64,000 nucleotides of DNA from Candidatus Bathyarchaeota archaeon (GCA_003141855.1 PLNS01000007.1:50863-114862); one strand, 5' to 3'. Positions 1-8,295 are shown, counted from the first letter of the stretch. The notes: generated by a model from the sequence alone, not told the origin. Numbers and translations: made by a program.

Positions 1-419
1 TCGCAGTTTGCGGCTGCTTTTTCATCTATCATGCAGAACTGGCAGATTTGCATCGTTTCAGGGCTGGGCGCGTGGTGGTCGATGATTATTTTTGGCGAAG
101 GCGATTTCTTTATCACATCGGCGACTTCGTCGAGTTGTTCGACGGTGTTCATGTCTAAGAGCACTATGGCTTCTGCCGATTCAATGTTGGGCTTGAGGTT
201 CACGGTTATGGGCATGTGCTCAAACAACTGCTTAGCAGGCTTGTTGACGCCCTGCGGACAACCAATCTCAATGACTACGTTGGGCAAAAACCGTTTGAGC
301 AAACCCTGCAAGGCGTAAGCTGAACAAATCGCGTCAGCATCAGCACTGCGGTGACACAGCAAAAGAACAAACGATGCCTTACCATCTTCTAAAATGTGAA
401 GTAATTCTTTGAAGCTCAT
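1..419 (-). CDS. DHH-family phosphoesterase (NrnA/RecJ-like), C-terminus cut by window edge
   Basis: Reading leftward from the ATG at 417-419 gives about 139 codons, open to the window edge, so the C-terminal part including any DHHA1 domain is missing. Motif I, HRSADADAICSAYAL, starts at residue 23, an LLDMN segment lies at 87-91 and the DHH motif at 114-116. These are the metal-binding signatures of DHH phosphoesterases, which cleave phosphodiester bonds in nano-RNA, cyclic dinucleotides or single-stranded DNA. The start overlaps the stop of the DUF3194 gene (ATGA), so it is probably the third gene of a prefoldin-beta operon. The family is clear from the motifs; the substrate cannot be told from this fragment. 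Confidence 0.88.
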   Translation of the reverse strand, partial: MSFKELLHILEDGKASFVLLLCHRSADADAICSAYALQGLLKRFLPNVVIEIGCPQGVNKPAKQLFEHMPITVNLKPNIESAEAIVLLDMNTVEQLDEVADVIKKSPSPKIIIDHHAPSPETMQICQFCMIDEKAAANC

Positions 420-709
420 TTTATCTTTCTCAAAAAGTTTTCAGTAGCCTTATGCGCTTGGTTCACTGCTTCCTTAACCAAAGCGTCTGCGTCAACATCT
501 TTTGTTTGGGATGCTAAAATAAGGTTAATTTCAACTGTTACGTTTACTGGTTTTGACCCGTCGGCTTCCACGCTGATGTCTAAGCGGTCAATGTCTTTAT
601 TGGAAACTTTGGATAAAACGTATTTTCTGGCGGCGTCTTCAGCGGTGGAACAAAGGGTTTCGATTTGCTCGGTGGTTAGCTCTGGGATGCCGAGCTCTAC
701 CACAAGCAT
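416..709 (-). CDS. DUF3194 family protein
   Basis: A 97-residue protein without signal peptide or membrane segment. The pattern (N-terminal LTTEQIETLCSTAEDAARKY helix, a strand with DISVEADG, then an alternating beta strand VNVTVEINLIL and a C-terminal helix) matches the small archaeal DUF3194 family, usually encoded next to prefoldin beta. It starts 5 bases after the prefoldin gene and its stop overlaps the DHH gene start by four bases, so the three are very likely co-transcribed and coupled. No biochemical function is known to me; the context suggests a housekeeping role near protein folding or RNA turnover. The family call rests on recalled similarity plus context. Confidence 0.8.
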   Translation of the reverse strand: MLVVELGIPELTTEQIETLCSTAEDAARKYVLSKVSNKDIDRLDISVEADGSKPVNVTVEINLILASQTKDVDADALVKEAVNQAHKATENFLRKIK

Positions 710-714
710 TCACC

Positions 715-1089
715 TTAAGATAAGGGTTGACCAGAGACTGGACTGAGGTCTTCTTGCAGTTTTGTTTGTGCTTCTTTAACTTGGCTGCGTATGCGTTCTT
801 CTTGCCTTGCCATAACGGTGCTTCTTGTGTCCAAAAGCGACTTGCGCTCTGCGAGTTCTTCAGTTACTTTTGGTTTTTCTGCCTTGACTAATAGTGAGCC
901 GATTGCTTTGTAGATGACTGCGTCTTCGGCTGTTTTCTCCAGTTCAGCGACGGTTTGTTCGACTTCGGTTTTTTCCATGTCAACCTGCTGTTTCTGAGCT
1001 AAGATTGACTGTAGAGTTTGCTGGAGCTGTTGGAGTCTGAGAAGCCTTTCTTGCACGTTAGGCGGTAATTTTGAAATTTCGTCACTCAC
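715..1089 (-). CDS. pfdB: Prefoldin subunit beta
   Basis: A 124-residue protein with two long coiled-coil helices, roughly residues 10-50 and 75-115, around a short beta hairpin containing the typical segment AVIYKAIGSLLVKAEK. This is the classic beta-class prefoldin layout and length. Archaeal prefoldin is a hexamer of two alpha and four beta subunits that captures unfolded proteins and passes them to the thermosome, whose gene lies at 13195 in this window. The protein ends with a short polar tail (VSGQPLS). It is the first gene of a leftward operon with DUF3194 and a DHH phosphoesterase. Confidence 0.93.
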   Translation of the reverse strand: MSDEISKLPPNVQERLLRLQQLQQTLQSILAQKQQVDMEKTEVEQTVAELEKTAEDAVIYKAIGSLLVKAEKPKVTEELAERKSLLDTRSTVMARQEERIRSQVKEAQTKLQEDLSPVSGQPLS

Positions 1090-1168
1090 GTTTTATTCCT
1101 TCCGTACCAGCAATAAGATAAGCTCTTAATTAAGCATTTCCAACCCATGCCACGGTTAGCTAGAGGCT

Positions 1169-2458
1169 CTAAGGGGTTGTTGAGTTCCAATAATATACAT
1201 GCTGGTAATTCACTTTAGCCACTGGATAGGCTGGGTCATCATACACAATGTCAAGACTGGCGCCGTAATAAGCTAAAAGCTTGCTTGTGACTAATGCAGT
1301 CTGTTGCGTTCTGTTATCAGTTAGCCAGAAACCCCAAATAGTATCGTTAGGATTCCGCATGCCCCATCCAAAATTCTTGGGCAGCACCAATGCTGCTTGT
1401 GGACTGCTTAAATTAGCAAATTTCTTGTTGGTTATGTCATTCCAAAACCTTTGAAGTGCAATAAAATGCTCCTCCGTGAGGGTTCCGTAAACGCTGCCCT
1501 CGTAGGGGTAATTAAAAACGGCAATGTATTTGGCTCCTGCCTCGTAGGATGTTAACATTTGATCGTAAATTTGGTTTCCGCTGTCAAGGTATGGCGGCGC
1601 GTCGTATTTCCAAGTGATCATTGCACCCCACTCTTTATCCTGCAACCGTGCCGCACCCTTAACTAAAGCAATTTGTTCAGCCACACTAACGTTCCAACCT
1701 AACTCAGCAAACATAACATTGTATCCGCCCAAGTAATCCCACCAGTACAAGCCATAATCAGAGGTGAAAGTAGGGATTCCAGCAGCGGTCAGGTTTTCAA
1801 TTCCCGGGTCTTCTTTGATGACGTTTTGGATGAAGAAGTTAGCTTCTAAATCATAGTTTTCTGGCTTAGTCCCGTTGTTGACGTAATTGAGCAGTTTTAG
1901 GTAGACGTCGTTGAGCGCTTGAGCTGCAGGAAAATCAATTCGGCTTAGGTTTTCTCCAACCCATTCATAAAATTTTCTCCAAGCGGCATCAAGTTGCACT
2001 CCACCTGGCTCGTCATTGTAGTAGATGCCTAAGAATTTGTTTCCCCACCTCTCGGTCCAACGTTGCTTTATGCCGTCAAGTGACGGTTGCTGCCAGAACC
2101 AACTCCATGCTGAAGTATTACTTGCATCTTTGATTCCCACATTTATAATTATGTTTAAGCCCTGAGAAACAGCGTAATCGCAAATTGCCTCTACACGTGT
2201 TTGGTTTTCGCTTATCGGGTTTCTGCCAACATCCAAAATGAATAGGTTAGTATAACTTTTTACTTTGTCAATGAGTACTTTAGCTTCTGCTGTAGTGTTT
2301 CCGCCAAAAGCGATGCCAACGTAAACGTTGGGGTCGGCTTTGGCTTGGCTTCCATTAGAATACGACACGTAAACTGCTAACATCGAAACCGCTAAAATCA
2401 CTATTAGGAAGGCTGGAACCAAAAATTTCCTAACCCGATTGGAGCTACTCATGCTCAA
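1169..2458 (-). CDS. Secreted or membrane-anchored protein, possible TIM-barrel glycoside-hydrolase-like fold
   Basis: A 429-residue protein with a basic N-terminus followed by a hydrophobic segment at about residues 11-30, a signal peptide or anchor. The remainder is extracellular in character, with about ten N-X-S/T sequons. Alternating segments such as NLFILDVGRNPISENQTR, GLNIIINVGIKD and FLGIYYNDEPGG resemble beta-strand/loop units of a (beta/alpha)8 barrel, and the acidic pair in YYNDEPGG sits where glycoside hydrolases often carry a catalytic acid. That reading is inference; I do not recognise a named family. The gene stands alone, 79 bases upstream of pfdB in the leftward direction, and the 366-base gap before it probably holds its promoter. 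Confidence 0.6.
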   Translation of the reverse strand: MSMSSSNRVRKFLVPAFLIVILAVSMLAVYVSYSNGSQAKADPNVYVGIAFGGNTTAEAKVLIDKVKSYTNLFILDVGRNPISENQTRVEAICDYAVSQGLNIIINVGIKDASNTSAWSWFWQQPSLDGIKQRWTERWGNKFLGIYYNDEPGGVQLDAAWRKFYEWVGENLSRIDFPAAQALNDVYLKLLNYVNNGTKPENYDLEANFFIQNVIKEDPGIENLTAAGIPTFTSDYGLYWWDYLGGYNVMFAELGWNVSVAEQIALVKGAARLQDKEWGAMITWKYDAPPYLDSGNQIYDQMLTSYEAGAKYIAVFNYPYEGSVYGTLTEEHFIALQRFWNDITNKKFANLSSPQAALVLPKNFGWGMRNPNDTIWGFWLTDNRTQQTALVTSKLLAYYGASLDIVYDDPAYPVAKVNYQHVYYWNSTTP

Positions 2459-2824
2459 GCCTTAATATACACAATAGTTTTATTCATCTCTTAATGCTTT
2501 GCCCCAAATCGCTCCCAAACATTTTCTATACAACAAAGCGGTTACCCAAGTCTACGGCGCAGACAACTACCGCTTATGCAGCGGGCGGAGCCTTCACGCT
2601 TTTCTTCAAAAAGTATCAGTAATTTAACACCACGACTGAGTTAACTCTTCTTGAGGGCTAAACTGATTGGCGTTTTTTTGTCAAATATTGAAAGAAGACA
2701 ACAAGGGTTTTTTTGAGTGGCGAATTGGGCTTTGCAAAGGTTTTGCAGATAAAATGTGAAAAGAAGTATTTTGCTGAATTTATTAAAAGATAAAAAAAGG
2801 GGAAGAGTTTACTTAATGGTTTCT
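2459..2824. other. Intergenic region, 366 bp, no convincing gene
   Basis: This gap lies between two leftward genes for exported proteins. It is AT-rich toward 2690-2820. A 42-codon forward ORF at 2494-2622 is open but has no ribosome binding site or recognisable product. I see no tRNA, repeat or copy of the C-rich box here. The part near 2460-2490 presumably carries the promoter of the 1169-2458 gene. Confidence 0.5.
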
Positions 2825-3706
2825 CTATGAAATTGGCTTATACAAGTCGATTGGGTGGAATGCATCTGTTTGTAACATATCATCTTCAGGTATGGTATTA
2901 TATAGGAATCCTTGACTTGTTTTTGCTAGGCTGACTTGCAACGGATCGGACGCACTCGCGGTTATAACTGAAGTAATGTTTCCAGTCATTGATAACCAAC
3001 CTATTCTGTGCACTTTTACTGTTATTGAATGTGGTTCTCCAGCCGCCCAAAGACCAAGCCCACTAGGTCGGCTTGTGGTTGTATCCAGTGTTCCAATTTT
3101 GAACCAAAGAGATTCGTTGACAACCATGTTAGGAGCAAATAGACCGCTTACTCGAAGTGTAGTTTGCCTGTCTATTAAACTGTCAATTTTGGACATATCT
3201 GGTGCTTGAATAGATGGTTGAGTGCCATATTTTGGGTTGTAGTTTGTACCGAAATGTATTACGAAATTCTCTTTAACTTTTGTATCCGTTGATATTTCTA
3301 CAAAGTAAACCTCAGTTTTCGCATCGCAATTTTCTTTTTCTGCATTTGCAACATGCGTAAAGTTAAAGAATATTATATCTGGGTAAAGGCTTAACGGATG
3401 CATTTCAAACTTGGTTCCATTCATAATCATGGTGCCATTGAGCGATTTAGCGCTATAATTGTTCGGACCTGTATAAGCATATATTACATCGACGTTAAAC
3501 TGTGGGGTGGATTCTATGCTTGTATCTTGGTTTGCCGTTATATTTGACTGGGATGGTACTATTGTGGTCGTAGAGTATGGAAGAAGAAACATTGTGGCAA
3601 GCATACTTATGCAGAGTATTGTTGGATAGAATAGTCTAGGCTGATGCATTTTGGTTATAAAAGTTTTGTATACTTTCTGATAGTTTGTTCGTTTGTTTGC
3701 AGTCAT
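2825..3706 (-). CDS. Hypothetical exported, membrane-anchored protein
   Basis: A 293-residue protein with a basic N-terminus and one hydrophobic segment at about residues 27-47 (PTILCISMLATMFLLPYS), then a Ser/Thr/Asn-rich extracellular region. Several sequons are visible (NIT, NYS, NGT, NFT, NES), as expected for a substrate of AglB-type glycosylation. I do not recognise a domain; predicted strands suggest a beta-sandwich. It lies 22 bases downstream of the frameshifted gene 3729-4261 in the same direction, so the two probably form one transcript. Base composition is more AT-rich than the informational genes of this window, suggesting lineage-specific content. Confidence 0.55.
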   Translation of the reverse strand: MTANKRTNYQKVYKTFITKMHQPRLFYPTILCISMLATMFLLPYSTTTIVPSQSNITANQDTSIESTPQFNVDVIYAYTGPNNYSAKSLNGTMIMNGTKFEMHPLSLYPDIIFFNFTHVANAEKENCDAKTEVYFVEISTDTKVKENFVIHFGTNYNPKYGTQPSIQAPDMSKIDSLIDRQTTLRVSGLFAPNMVVNESLWFKIGTLDTTTSRPSGLGLWAAGEPHSITVKVHRIGWLSMTGNITSVITASASDPLQVSLAKTSQGFLYNTIPEDDMLQTDAFHPIDLYKPIS

Positions 3707-3728
3707 ATATCAACTCTCCTTTTTATTG

Positions 3729-4261
3729 TTATTGGGGTACATAAGCTCGAGAACCCTCATCAAACCACATGGCGGTTGGAAAGGGTGGCCAAGGGAAATA
3801 CGAGTCAGTAGTGCCTCCTACATACAAGCATTGAATTGGATACTGGGGAATTATAGATTCCTGCACATGATAGTCGAAACCTTGATTGAAGGGATCAAAT
3901 GGATATGTCCAAGGTATCGGGGAATTTATGTCATATGTATATCGGTATCCCATACCCCAGTCAAACCATTCGTCCATGCATGTCATCTGGTCAACTAGCG
4001 GCGGTGCGGGAGAGTAGTATCCACCTAAACCTCTTGTATGGTCAACATAGAAATACTCAAAATACCCATACTCACACCACCCTTCTGCATGAACTGCTGT
4101 CCCGGTATACATGTCCCAAATTGTATAAGCTTCTATCACCGTTTCCAACAGCCAAAGCTTGGGACTATTATGATGAAGATTGTGTTTGCGACCATTTTGA
4201 CGAAGGAAACCGCCAAAAATATTGCTGATATTACAATAGCAAAAACTGCAATTTTCTTCAT
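3729..4261 (-). pseudogene. Exported aromatic-rich protein, signal sequence and body in different frames
   Basis: Two overlapping leftward frames together look like one secreted protein. From the ATG at 4259-4261 one frame encodes a good signal peptide (MKKIAVFAIVISAIFLAVSF), then a short hydrophobic stretch and a stop near 4136. The body, rich in Tyr, Trp, Phe and Pro (VIEAYTIWDMYTGTAVHAEG onward to the stop at 3729), is in another frame that is open from 4307 but whose own N-terminus there is Lys/Asn-rich and not a plausible signal. A one-base shift near 4135-4145 would join the two. It may be a real mutation or a sequencing error. The body has four Cys and no family I recognise. Confidence 0.5.
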
Positions 4262-4307
4262 ATTTCTTTTGCCTCTTCTTAAAATTTGTTCTCTTTCTGC
4301 CCTTCAC

Positions 4308-4674
4308 TTAGGGCTAGGCGGTGACGCGCCAGCTACGCATTCAGCATACAGCAATTGATATCAGGTTGTCTACATATTTAATATTTTCTATAATTTATAT
4401 CGCAAAAATTTGCAATATATTTAAAATATACTAAATCTTTAGTGAGTGAGCAAATTAGTCACTCGGTTTTATAAATGACAGAATAAGAGTTTTATTAATT
4501 GCCATTCATTAAAATGTGATTTGACGCCGTGTAACCAGCAAGTCTCCCTTCATTAGGTATGGCCAAGTGAATGGAATGGGTAAGACTGCTAAAATTGCTG
4601 TTCAGAAGGGGTTTTAAATCAAAACAAATGAATATCGCAAATTCTTACTCAATCACAACAAAGTTATTAAGTCT
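4308..4674. other. Intergenic region between divergent exported-protein genes, with a large hairpin
   Basis: This 367-bp AT-rich gap separates the leftward secreted gene from the rightward gene at 4675. It should hold two promoters; AT-rich tracts at 4370-4440 and 4470-4500 are candidates. An imperfect inverted repeat at 4541-4587 is listed separately. No gene or RNA family is recognised. Confidence 0.5.
4541..4587. repeat. Imperfect inverted repeat, possible RNA hairpin
   Basis: AGTCT (4541-4545) and CCCTTCATT (4546-4554) can pair with AATGGAATGGG (4570-4580) and AGACT (4583-4587), leaving a roughly 15-base loop and small bulges. There is no T-run directly after it, so it is not a typical terminator. 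It could be part of the 5' region of the gene at 4675 or a short RNA. It is seen directly in the sequence; function is unknown. Confidence 0.4.
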
Positions 4675-5331
4675 ATGCTTTATTTATTATTGCTTGTGAA
4701 AAGGGCAATTGCGTCTATCGTATCGATTCTTCTATTAGTTGGCTCTTTTCAATTTTTTAGTCTGGCGTCGGCAAATACTGTTCCGTATCCAAGCCAACCC
4801 AACCAAGAGCTTCCTACCATCGAAGTCTACTCACCAAAAGATGGAGAGGTCTTCAACGTTACAAGTGTTGTTTTAAATTTCAATGTAACTAAGCCGGAAT
4901 CGTGGGATTATTACTGGATGCATTTACCTGTTATTGGCACTTATCATGTTTTAGTTATTTTAGATGGAAAAGCTATCCTGAGCAAATTCGAGGATGAATT
5001 TAACCGAAATCTTGAAGAATCTTTAACGCAGAGTATTTCGTCAAATTTTGCTGAACTAACAGGAGGTAATCATACGGCCGAAGTAGTAGTTACTGCATAT
5101 GCATACTATTCTAACCCAAGCCCTGACCACAGTAAATATCTTCAGGATATAAGGAACATTTCTAAAACGGTAAACTTTATGGTAAACGCAGACCTACCCA
5201 CGCCAACTCCCACTGTAGAGCCAGAAACTGAGGTTGCCCCTTTTCCCATAATAGAGGTTGTCTCCGTTGCAGTGATTGTAGCTGTTTTTGTTGCGGGTTT
5301 GGCAGTATATCATGGGAAACACAGACGTTAG
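4675..5331 (+). CDS. Surface protein with signal peptide, Ig-like ectodomain and C-terminal anchor
   Basis: A protein of up to 218 residues. The GTG at 4696 gives a more typical start (VKRAIASIVSILLLVGS) than the ATG at 4675. A signal peptide ends near SLASAN; the ectodomain contains a strand pattern typical of Ig-like surface modules (PTIEVYSPKDGEVFNVTSVV), a Thr/Pro linker (PTPTPTVEPETE) and a C-terminal helix with a basic tail (VYHGKHRR). This is the usual plan of an archaeal pseudoperiplasmic protein anchored by its C-terminus. The gene at 46790 encodes a similarly built protein with the related motif SIDSPKNNEVYPSSTVELHF. Function is unknown. Confidence 0.6.
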   Translation: MLYLLLLVKRAIASIVSILLLVGSFQFFSLASANTVPYPSQPNQELPTIEVYSPKDGEVFNVTSVVLNFNVTKPESWDYYWMHLPVIGTYHVLVILDGKAILSKFEDEFNRNLEESLTQSISSNFAELTGGNHTAEVVVTAYAYYSNPSPDHSKYLQDIRNISKTVNFMVNADLPTPTPTVEPETEVAPFPIIEVVSVAVIVAVFVAGLAVYHGKHRR

Positions 5332-5428
5332 TTTCTCTTCAAACTTAACCGACAGTCGCTCGAAAAAGGTTTAGGTGTTGTGTAGTCTTTTTAAGCATCT
5401 AGAACACTAAAGCACACTCAGGGGCGAA

Positions 5429-5806
5429 GTGCAAGTGGAACGTGCCAAAGTCGTAAAAGAAGAAGTATTCGAACAGGATACGCGTTTTCTAGCGGTTTAC
5501 GTGGAAGCGAAAAATTCCTGTATGATAATGCTCAGTGAGAAGGAGGATAAGCTTGGAACTTTGGCAATCGCCGTTCCCAAACCCAAAGACCTCATGGGCT
5601 CAGTCACTTCATCGGTGCTTTTGGGAGATAAGAACGTTATTTCGGCTAGAATGTTTGCTGAGTACGTTGCTTCTAAGAAGGGCAAAATCGCCATGGTCTC
5701 TGTTTACCTCGATACGGTTACTGAACTGCAGGCTCAATCGTTCTTCATGCATCTTATTGATAAGTTGATTAAGAGTGAAAGCCAAAAAGAGCCAACAGCA
5801 ATATAG
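5429..5806 (+). CDS. Proteasome-assembly-chaperone-like protein (PAC3/PAC4-like)
   Basis: A 125-residue soluble protein with a GTG start; a TATA-like tract (CTTTTTAAGC, from about 5387) suggests a short leader. The central pattern resembles eukaryotic proteasome assembly chaperones 3 and 4: a hydrophobic strand (MIMLSE), then LGTLAIAVPKP, then SSVLLGDKN, then a helix AEYVASKKGK followed by strand IAMVSVYL and a C-terminal helix. Human PSMG4 shows the same order, with an LAVAM strand, TSLLGD and a helix before a VFVSYNL strand. Those chaperones help build the 20S alpha ring. The assignment is from remembered sequence and is an inference; a structural search would settle it. It is followed by an acetyltransferase gene and sua5. 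Confidence 0.55.
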   Translation: MQVERAKVVKEEVFEQDTRFLAVYVEAKNSCMIMLSEKEDKLGTLAIAVPKPKDLMGSVTSSVLLGDKNVISARMFAEYVASKKGKIAMVSVYLDTVTELQAQSFFMHLIDKLIKSESQKEPTAI

Positions 5807-5831
5807 CTCTTCGCAAATAAGTGGCGCTTCA

Positions 5832-6326
5832 ATGATTCGCAAACTAACAAACGCAGACTTCCAAGCAATCCTAACCGTGGTAAACGATGCAGCCATCGCT
5901 TACAAGGGCAAGATTCCCGCTGACCGCTGGAAAGAACCCTACATGCCAGCCCAAGAACTAAAAGAAGAAATCCAAAGTGGCGTCCAATTCTACGGCTACA
6001 CAGAAAACAACACCTTGATTGCGGTTATGGGCATCCAGCCCGTCAACGATGTCACATTAATCAGGCACGCATACACTCTGACAAGTCACCAGCGAAAAGG
6101 ACTTGGAGAAAAACTCCTAAACCGCCTGCTTAGCTTAGCCAAAACTGACAGGATTCTGGTCGGCACTTGGGAAACTGCGTCATGGGCAATCAAATTTTAC
6201 GAAAAGCATGGGTTTAAGCTGCTTTCAAGGGAAGAAACAAATAAACTGTTAGAGAAATACTGGAACCTCCCTGAACGGCAAATTGAAACCTCAGTAGTAC
6301 TTGAACATAAAAGGCAACCCCAATGA
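5832..6326 (+). CDS. GNAT-family N-acetyltransferase
   Basis: A 164-residue protein starting at MIRKLTNADFQAILTVVND; the upstream ATG at 5775 would overlap the preceding gene, so I prefer 5832. The GNAT acetyl-CoA binding motif is clear: a strand YTLTSHQRKGLGEKLLNRLL with the Q/R-x-x-G-x-G/A loop (QRKGLG) at about residues 90-95, followed by the typical C-terminal WAIKFYEKHGFKLL strand-helix. The family transfers acetyl from acetyl-CoA to amines; the substrate here is unknown. Its stop overlaps the sua5 start (ATGA), indicating translational coupling. Confidence 0.85.
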   Translation: MIRKLTNADFQAILTVVNDAAIAYKGKIPADRWKEPYMPAQELKEEIQSGVQFYGYTENNTLIAVMGIQPVNDVTLIRHAYTLTSHQRKGLGEKLLNRLLSLAKTDRILVGTWETASWAIKFYEKHGFKLLSREETNKLLEKYWNLPERQIETSVVLEHKRQPQ

Positions 6327-7381
6327 AAACACTCCTCCTTAAAGTTGACCCAGAAAACCCTGACCCAGCAAAAATCCAAACAGCAGCGGAGATTATCCAG
6401 AAAGGCGGGTTAGTGGCGTTCCCCACCGAGACGGTTTACGGTTTAGGCGCAGACGCACTCAACCCAGCGGCTGTGTTGGCGCTTTTTGAGGCTAAAAAGC
6501 GACCGCTGGATAATCCTCCAATCGTCCACGTGTCAGACCCAAAGGAAGTTTACAGGTTAGTTAAAGAAGTGCCAAAAAAAGCTGAGGTGCTCATGAAGCA
6601 GTTTTGGCCTGGACCCTTGACCCTTATTTTCAAGCGCTCCAATATAGTTCCGCAAGTAACGGTTGCGGGTTTAGACACCGTTGCAATCCGCATGCCAAAA
6701 CACAAAGTAGCTCTGGAACTAATCAGGCAAAGCCGCTGTCCAATCGCGGCGCCAAGCGCAAACCTCGCAGGCAAACCCAGCCCAACCACCGCCCAACACG
6801 TGTATGAAGACTTAAACGGAAGAATCGACGCCATCCTCGACGGCGGCTCCACGAACATCGGCGTTGAATCCACCGTTGTCGACTTAAGCGTTGATCCGCC
6901 AATGCTTCTTCGCCCAGGAGGCACACCTTTTGAAGCGTTAAAGAAAGTTCTCGGCGACATGAAGCTTCATCCCTTCGTTCAAGCTGAACAGGAACTGCCG
7001 TTGCAAGAGATTCGGTCGCCTGGAATGAAGCACAAACATTACGCGCCAAAAGCCGAAGTAATCCTTGTTGAAGGAAAAGTTCCAGCCGTCATAGCTAAGG
7101 TCAAGGAATTAGCCGAATCCTACAGGCTTAAAGGCGAAAAAGTAGGCATCTTAGCCACCGACGAAACCCAAACCGCCTACAAAGCAGACGTAGTCAAATC
7201 GCTGGGCAGCCGCTCCAACATAGCAACGGTCGCCCAAAACCTATTTCGCCTACTGCGGGAAGTTGACGCAGAAAACGTCGACGTCATAATCGCTGAGGGC
7301 GTGCCTTCGGAAGGGCTTGGTTTGGCTGTGATGAATAGGCTCAGAAAAGCGTCAGGCTACCACATAATCAAAGCACAATAG
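6323..7381 (+). CDS. sua5: Threonylcarbamoyl-AMP synthase Sua5
   Basis: A 352-residue two-domain protein. The YrdC-like domain (residues 1 to about 210) makes threonylcarbamoyl-AMP from threonine, bicarbonate and ATP, the first step of the tRNA t6A37 modification completed by KEOPS. Seen motifs are GGLVAFPTETVYGLGADA near residue 29, the KKRPLDNPPIVHV ligand-binding loop near 58, and APSANLAGKPSPT. The C-terminal Sua5 domain follows a linker with the conserved SPGMKHKHYAPKAE. Length fits archaeal Sua5 rather than the shorter YrdC. It is coupled to the acetyltransferase gene upstream by an ATGA overlap. Confidence 0.95.
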   Translation: MKTLLLKVDPENPDPAKIQTAAEIIQKGGLVAFPTETVYGLGADALNPAAVLALFEAKKRPLDNPPIVHVSDPKEVYRLVKEVPKKAEVLMKQFWPGPLTLIFKRSNIVPQVTVAGLDTVAIRMPKHKVALELIRQSRCPIAAPSANLAGKPSPTTAQHVYEDLNGRIDAILDGGSTNIGVESTVVDLSVDPPMLLRPGGTPFEALKKVLGDMKLHPFVQAEQELPLQEIRSPGMKHKHYAPKAEVILVEGKVPAVIAKVKELAESYRLKGEKVGILATDETQTAYKADVVKSLGSRSNIATVAQNLFRLLREVDAENVDVIIAEGVPSEGLGLAVMNRLRKASGYHIIKAQ

Positions 7382-7386
7382 CATGT

Positions 7387-8286
7387 TTATCGGTGAATCA
7401 ACGAGAGAACTTCATCCATACTTATTGTGGCAACACAAAGAACGTTGTCGGCGCCGCCGTAATAAACAAAAAGTCGGTCGTCAAAAACTACGTTACCGCA
7501 GCTGAATACAACATTGGGCACTTTGCCAAAGCGTTCATAATCTTCTTTGGGAGCCAATATGTGTTCTTTTGAGCGGTAAAGCACCTGCTCGGGTTGATCT
7601 TTATCGAGTAAAACAATGCCTAAAGAATACATCCGTTCCACGCTTACCCCATGGTAAAGCACTATCCAGCCCTCGTTGATTTTTATCGGTGTACCTGCTA
7701 CTCCAATTTTCCAGTTGTCCCAGCTTTCACCTCTAGGCTTCATAACTGACATGATGTCACACCACTTGGTCAAGTCTTCAGAGTATGCTATGCAAAGGTC
7801 TGGGTCAATGCGGTGAAGCATAACGTACCTGCCGTTTACTTTTTGAGGAAAAATAACTGCGTTTTTATTGCGGATACCTGGAAAAGGTAGCTTGCGGCTT
7901 TGCCAATTCCATTGTCTGTTGATGAAATCATCTTTAGCAATTGTTGTTAAAGCAATTTGGTAAACTTGCAAGTGGTTGTACTCTCTAAGCGCAGTGTAGG
8001 TCATTACAAGTTGTCCTTCTACGTCGCTTAACCTTGGGTCTTCACACCCATCCCTTTCGCTGTCAGTTGCTGGTTCAAACACTGGATTTTCAAAACGTTC
8101 TTTTATCGTATAACCGTCGAGTGATGTGGCATAGCCGAGCCTTGAAACCTTGTCATTACCCATTGCCCTGTAGAGAAGGTGTACTTTGCCATCAAGGTAA
8201 ATTGCCGCTGCATTGAATACTTCTCTTGACTCCCAAGCATGCTCTTCTATTGGATGTAAAATAGGATTATCTGAAAAACGTTCCAT
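7387..8286 (-). CDS. GH130-family glycoside phosphorylase/hydrolase
   Basis: A 299-residue five-bladed-propeller-type enzyme of family GH130 (formerly DUF377, PH1107-like). The conserved acid motif DGCEDPRL lies at residues 79-86 and its Asp is expected to be the catalytic proton donor. Other family segments are HLLYRAMG, GVAGTPIKINEGW and VLYHGV. Members split beta-1,2- or beta-1,4-mannosides by phosphorolysis or hydrolysis. It has no signal peptide, so it acts in the cytoplasm. A close paralogue lies at 11156 in the opposite direction, with a GT4, a six-hairpin protein and a CBS protein between them, suggesting storage or turnover of an intracellular mannose-containing glycan (inference). 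Confidence 0.88.
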   Translation of the reverse strand: MERFSDNPILHPIEEHAWESREVFNAAAIYLDGKVHLLYRAMGNDKVSRLGYATSLDGYTIKERFENPVFEPATDSERDGCEDPRLSDVEGQLVMTYTALREYNHLQVYQIALTTIAKDDFINRQWNWQSRKLPFPGIRNKNAVIFPQKVNGRYVMLHRIDPDLCIAYSEDLTKWCDIMSVMKPRGESWDNWKIGVAGTPIKINEGWIVLYHGVSVERMYSLGIVLLDKDQPEQVLYRSKEHILAPKEDYERFGKVPNVVFSCGNVVFDDRLFVYYGGADNVLCVATISMDEVLSLIHR

Positions 8287-8295
8287 AAAAAGTTC

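Noticed and set aside
2494..2622. 42-codon forward ORF ending YAAGGAFTLFFKKYQ
   Set aside because: No ribosome site, no TATA box at the right distance, no family recognised; could be chance or a remnant.
4308..4360. GC-rich stretch GGCTAGGCGGTGACGCGCC as possible RNA or repeat
   Set aside because: Found only once in the window and without clear pairing.
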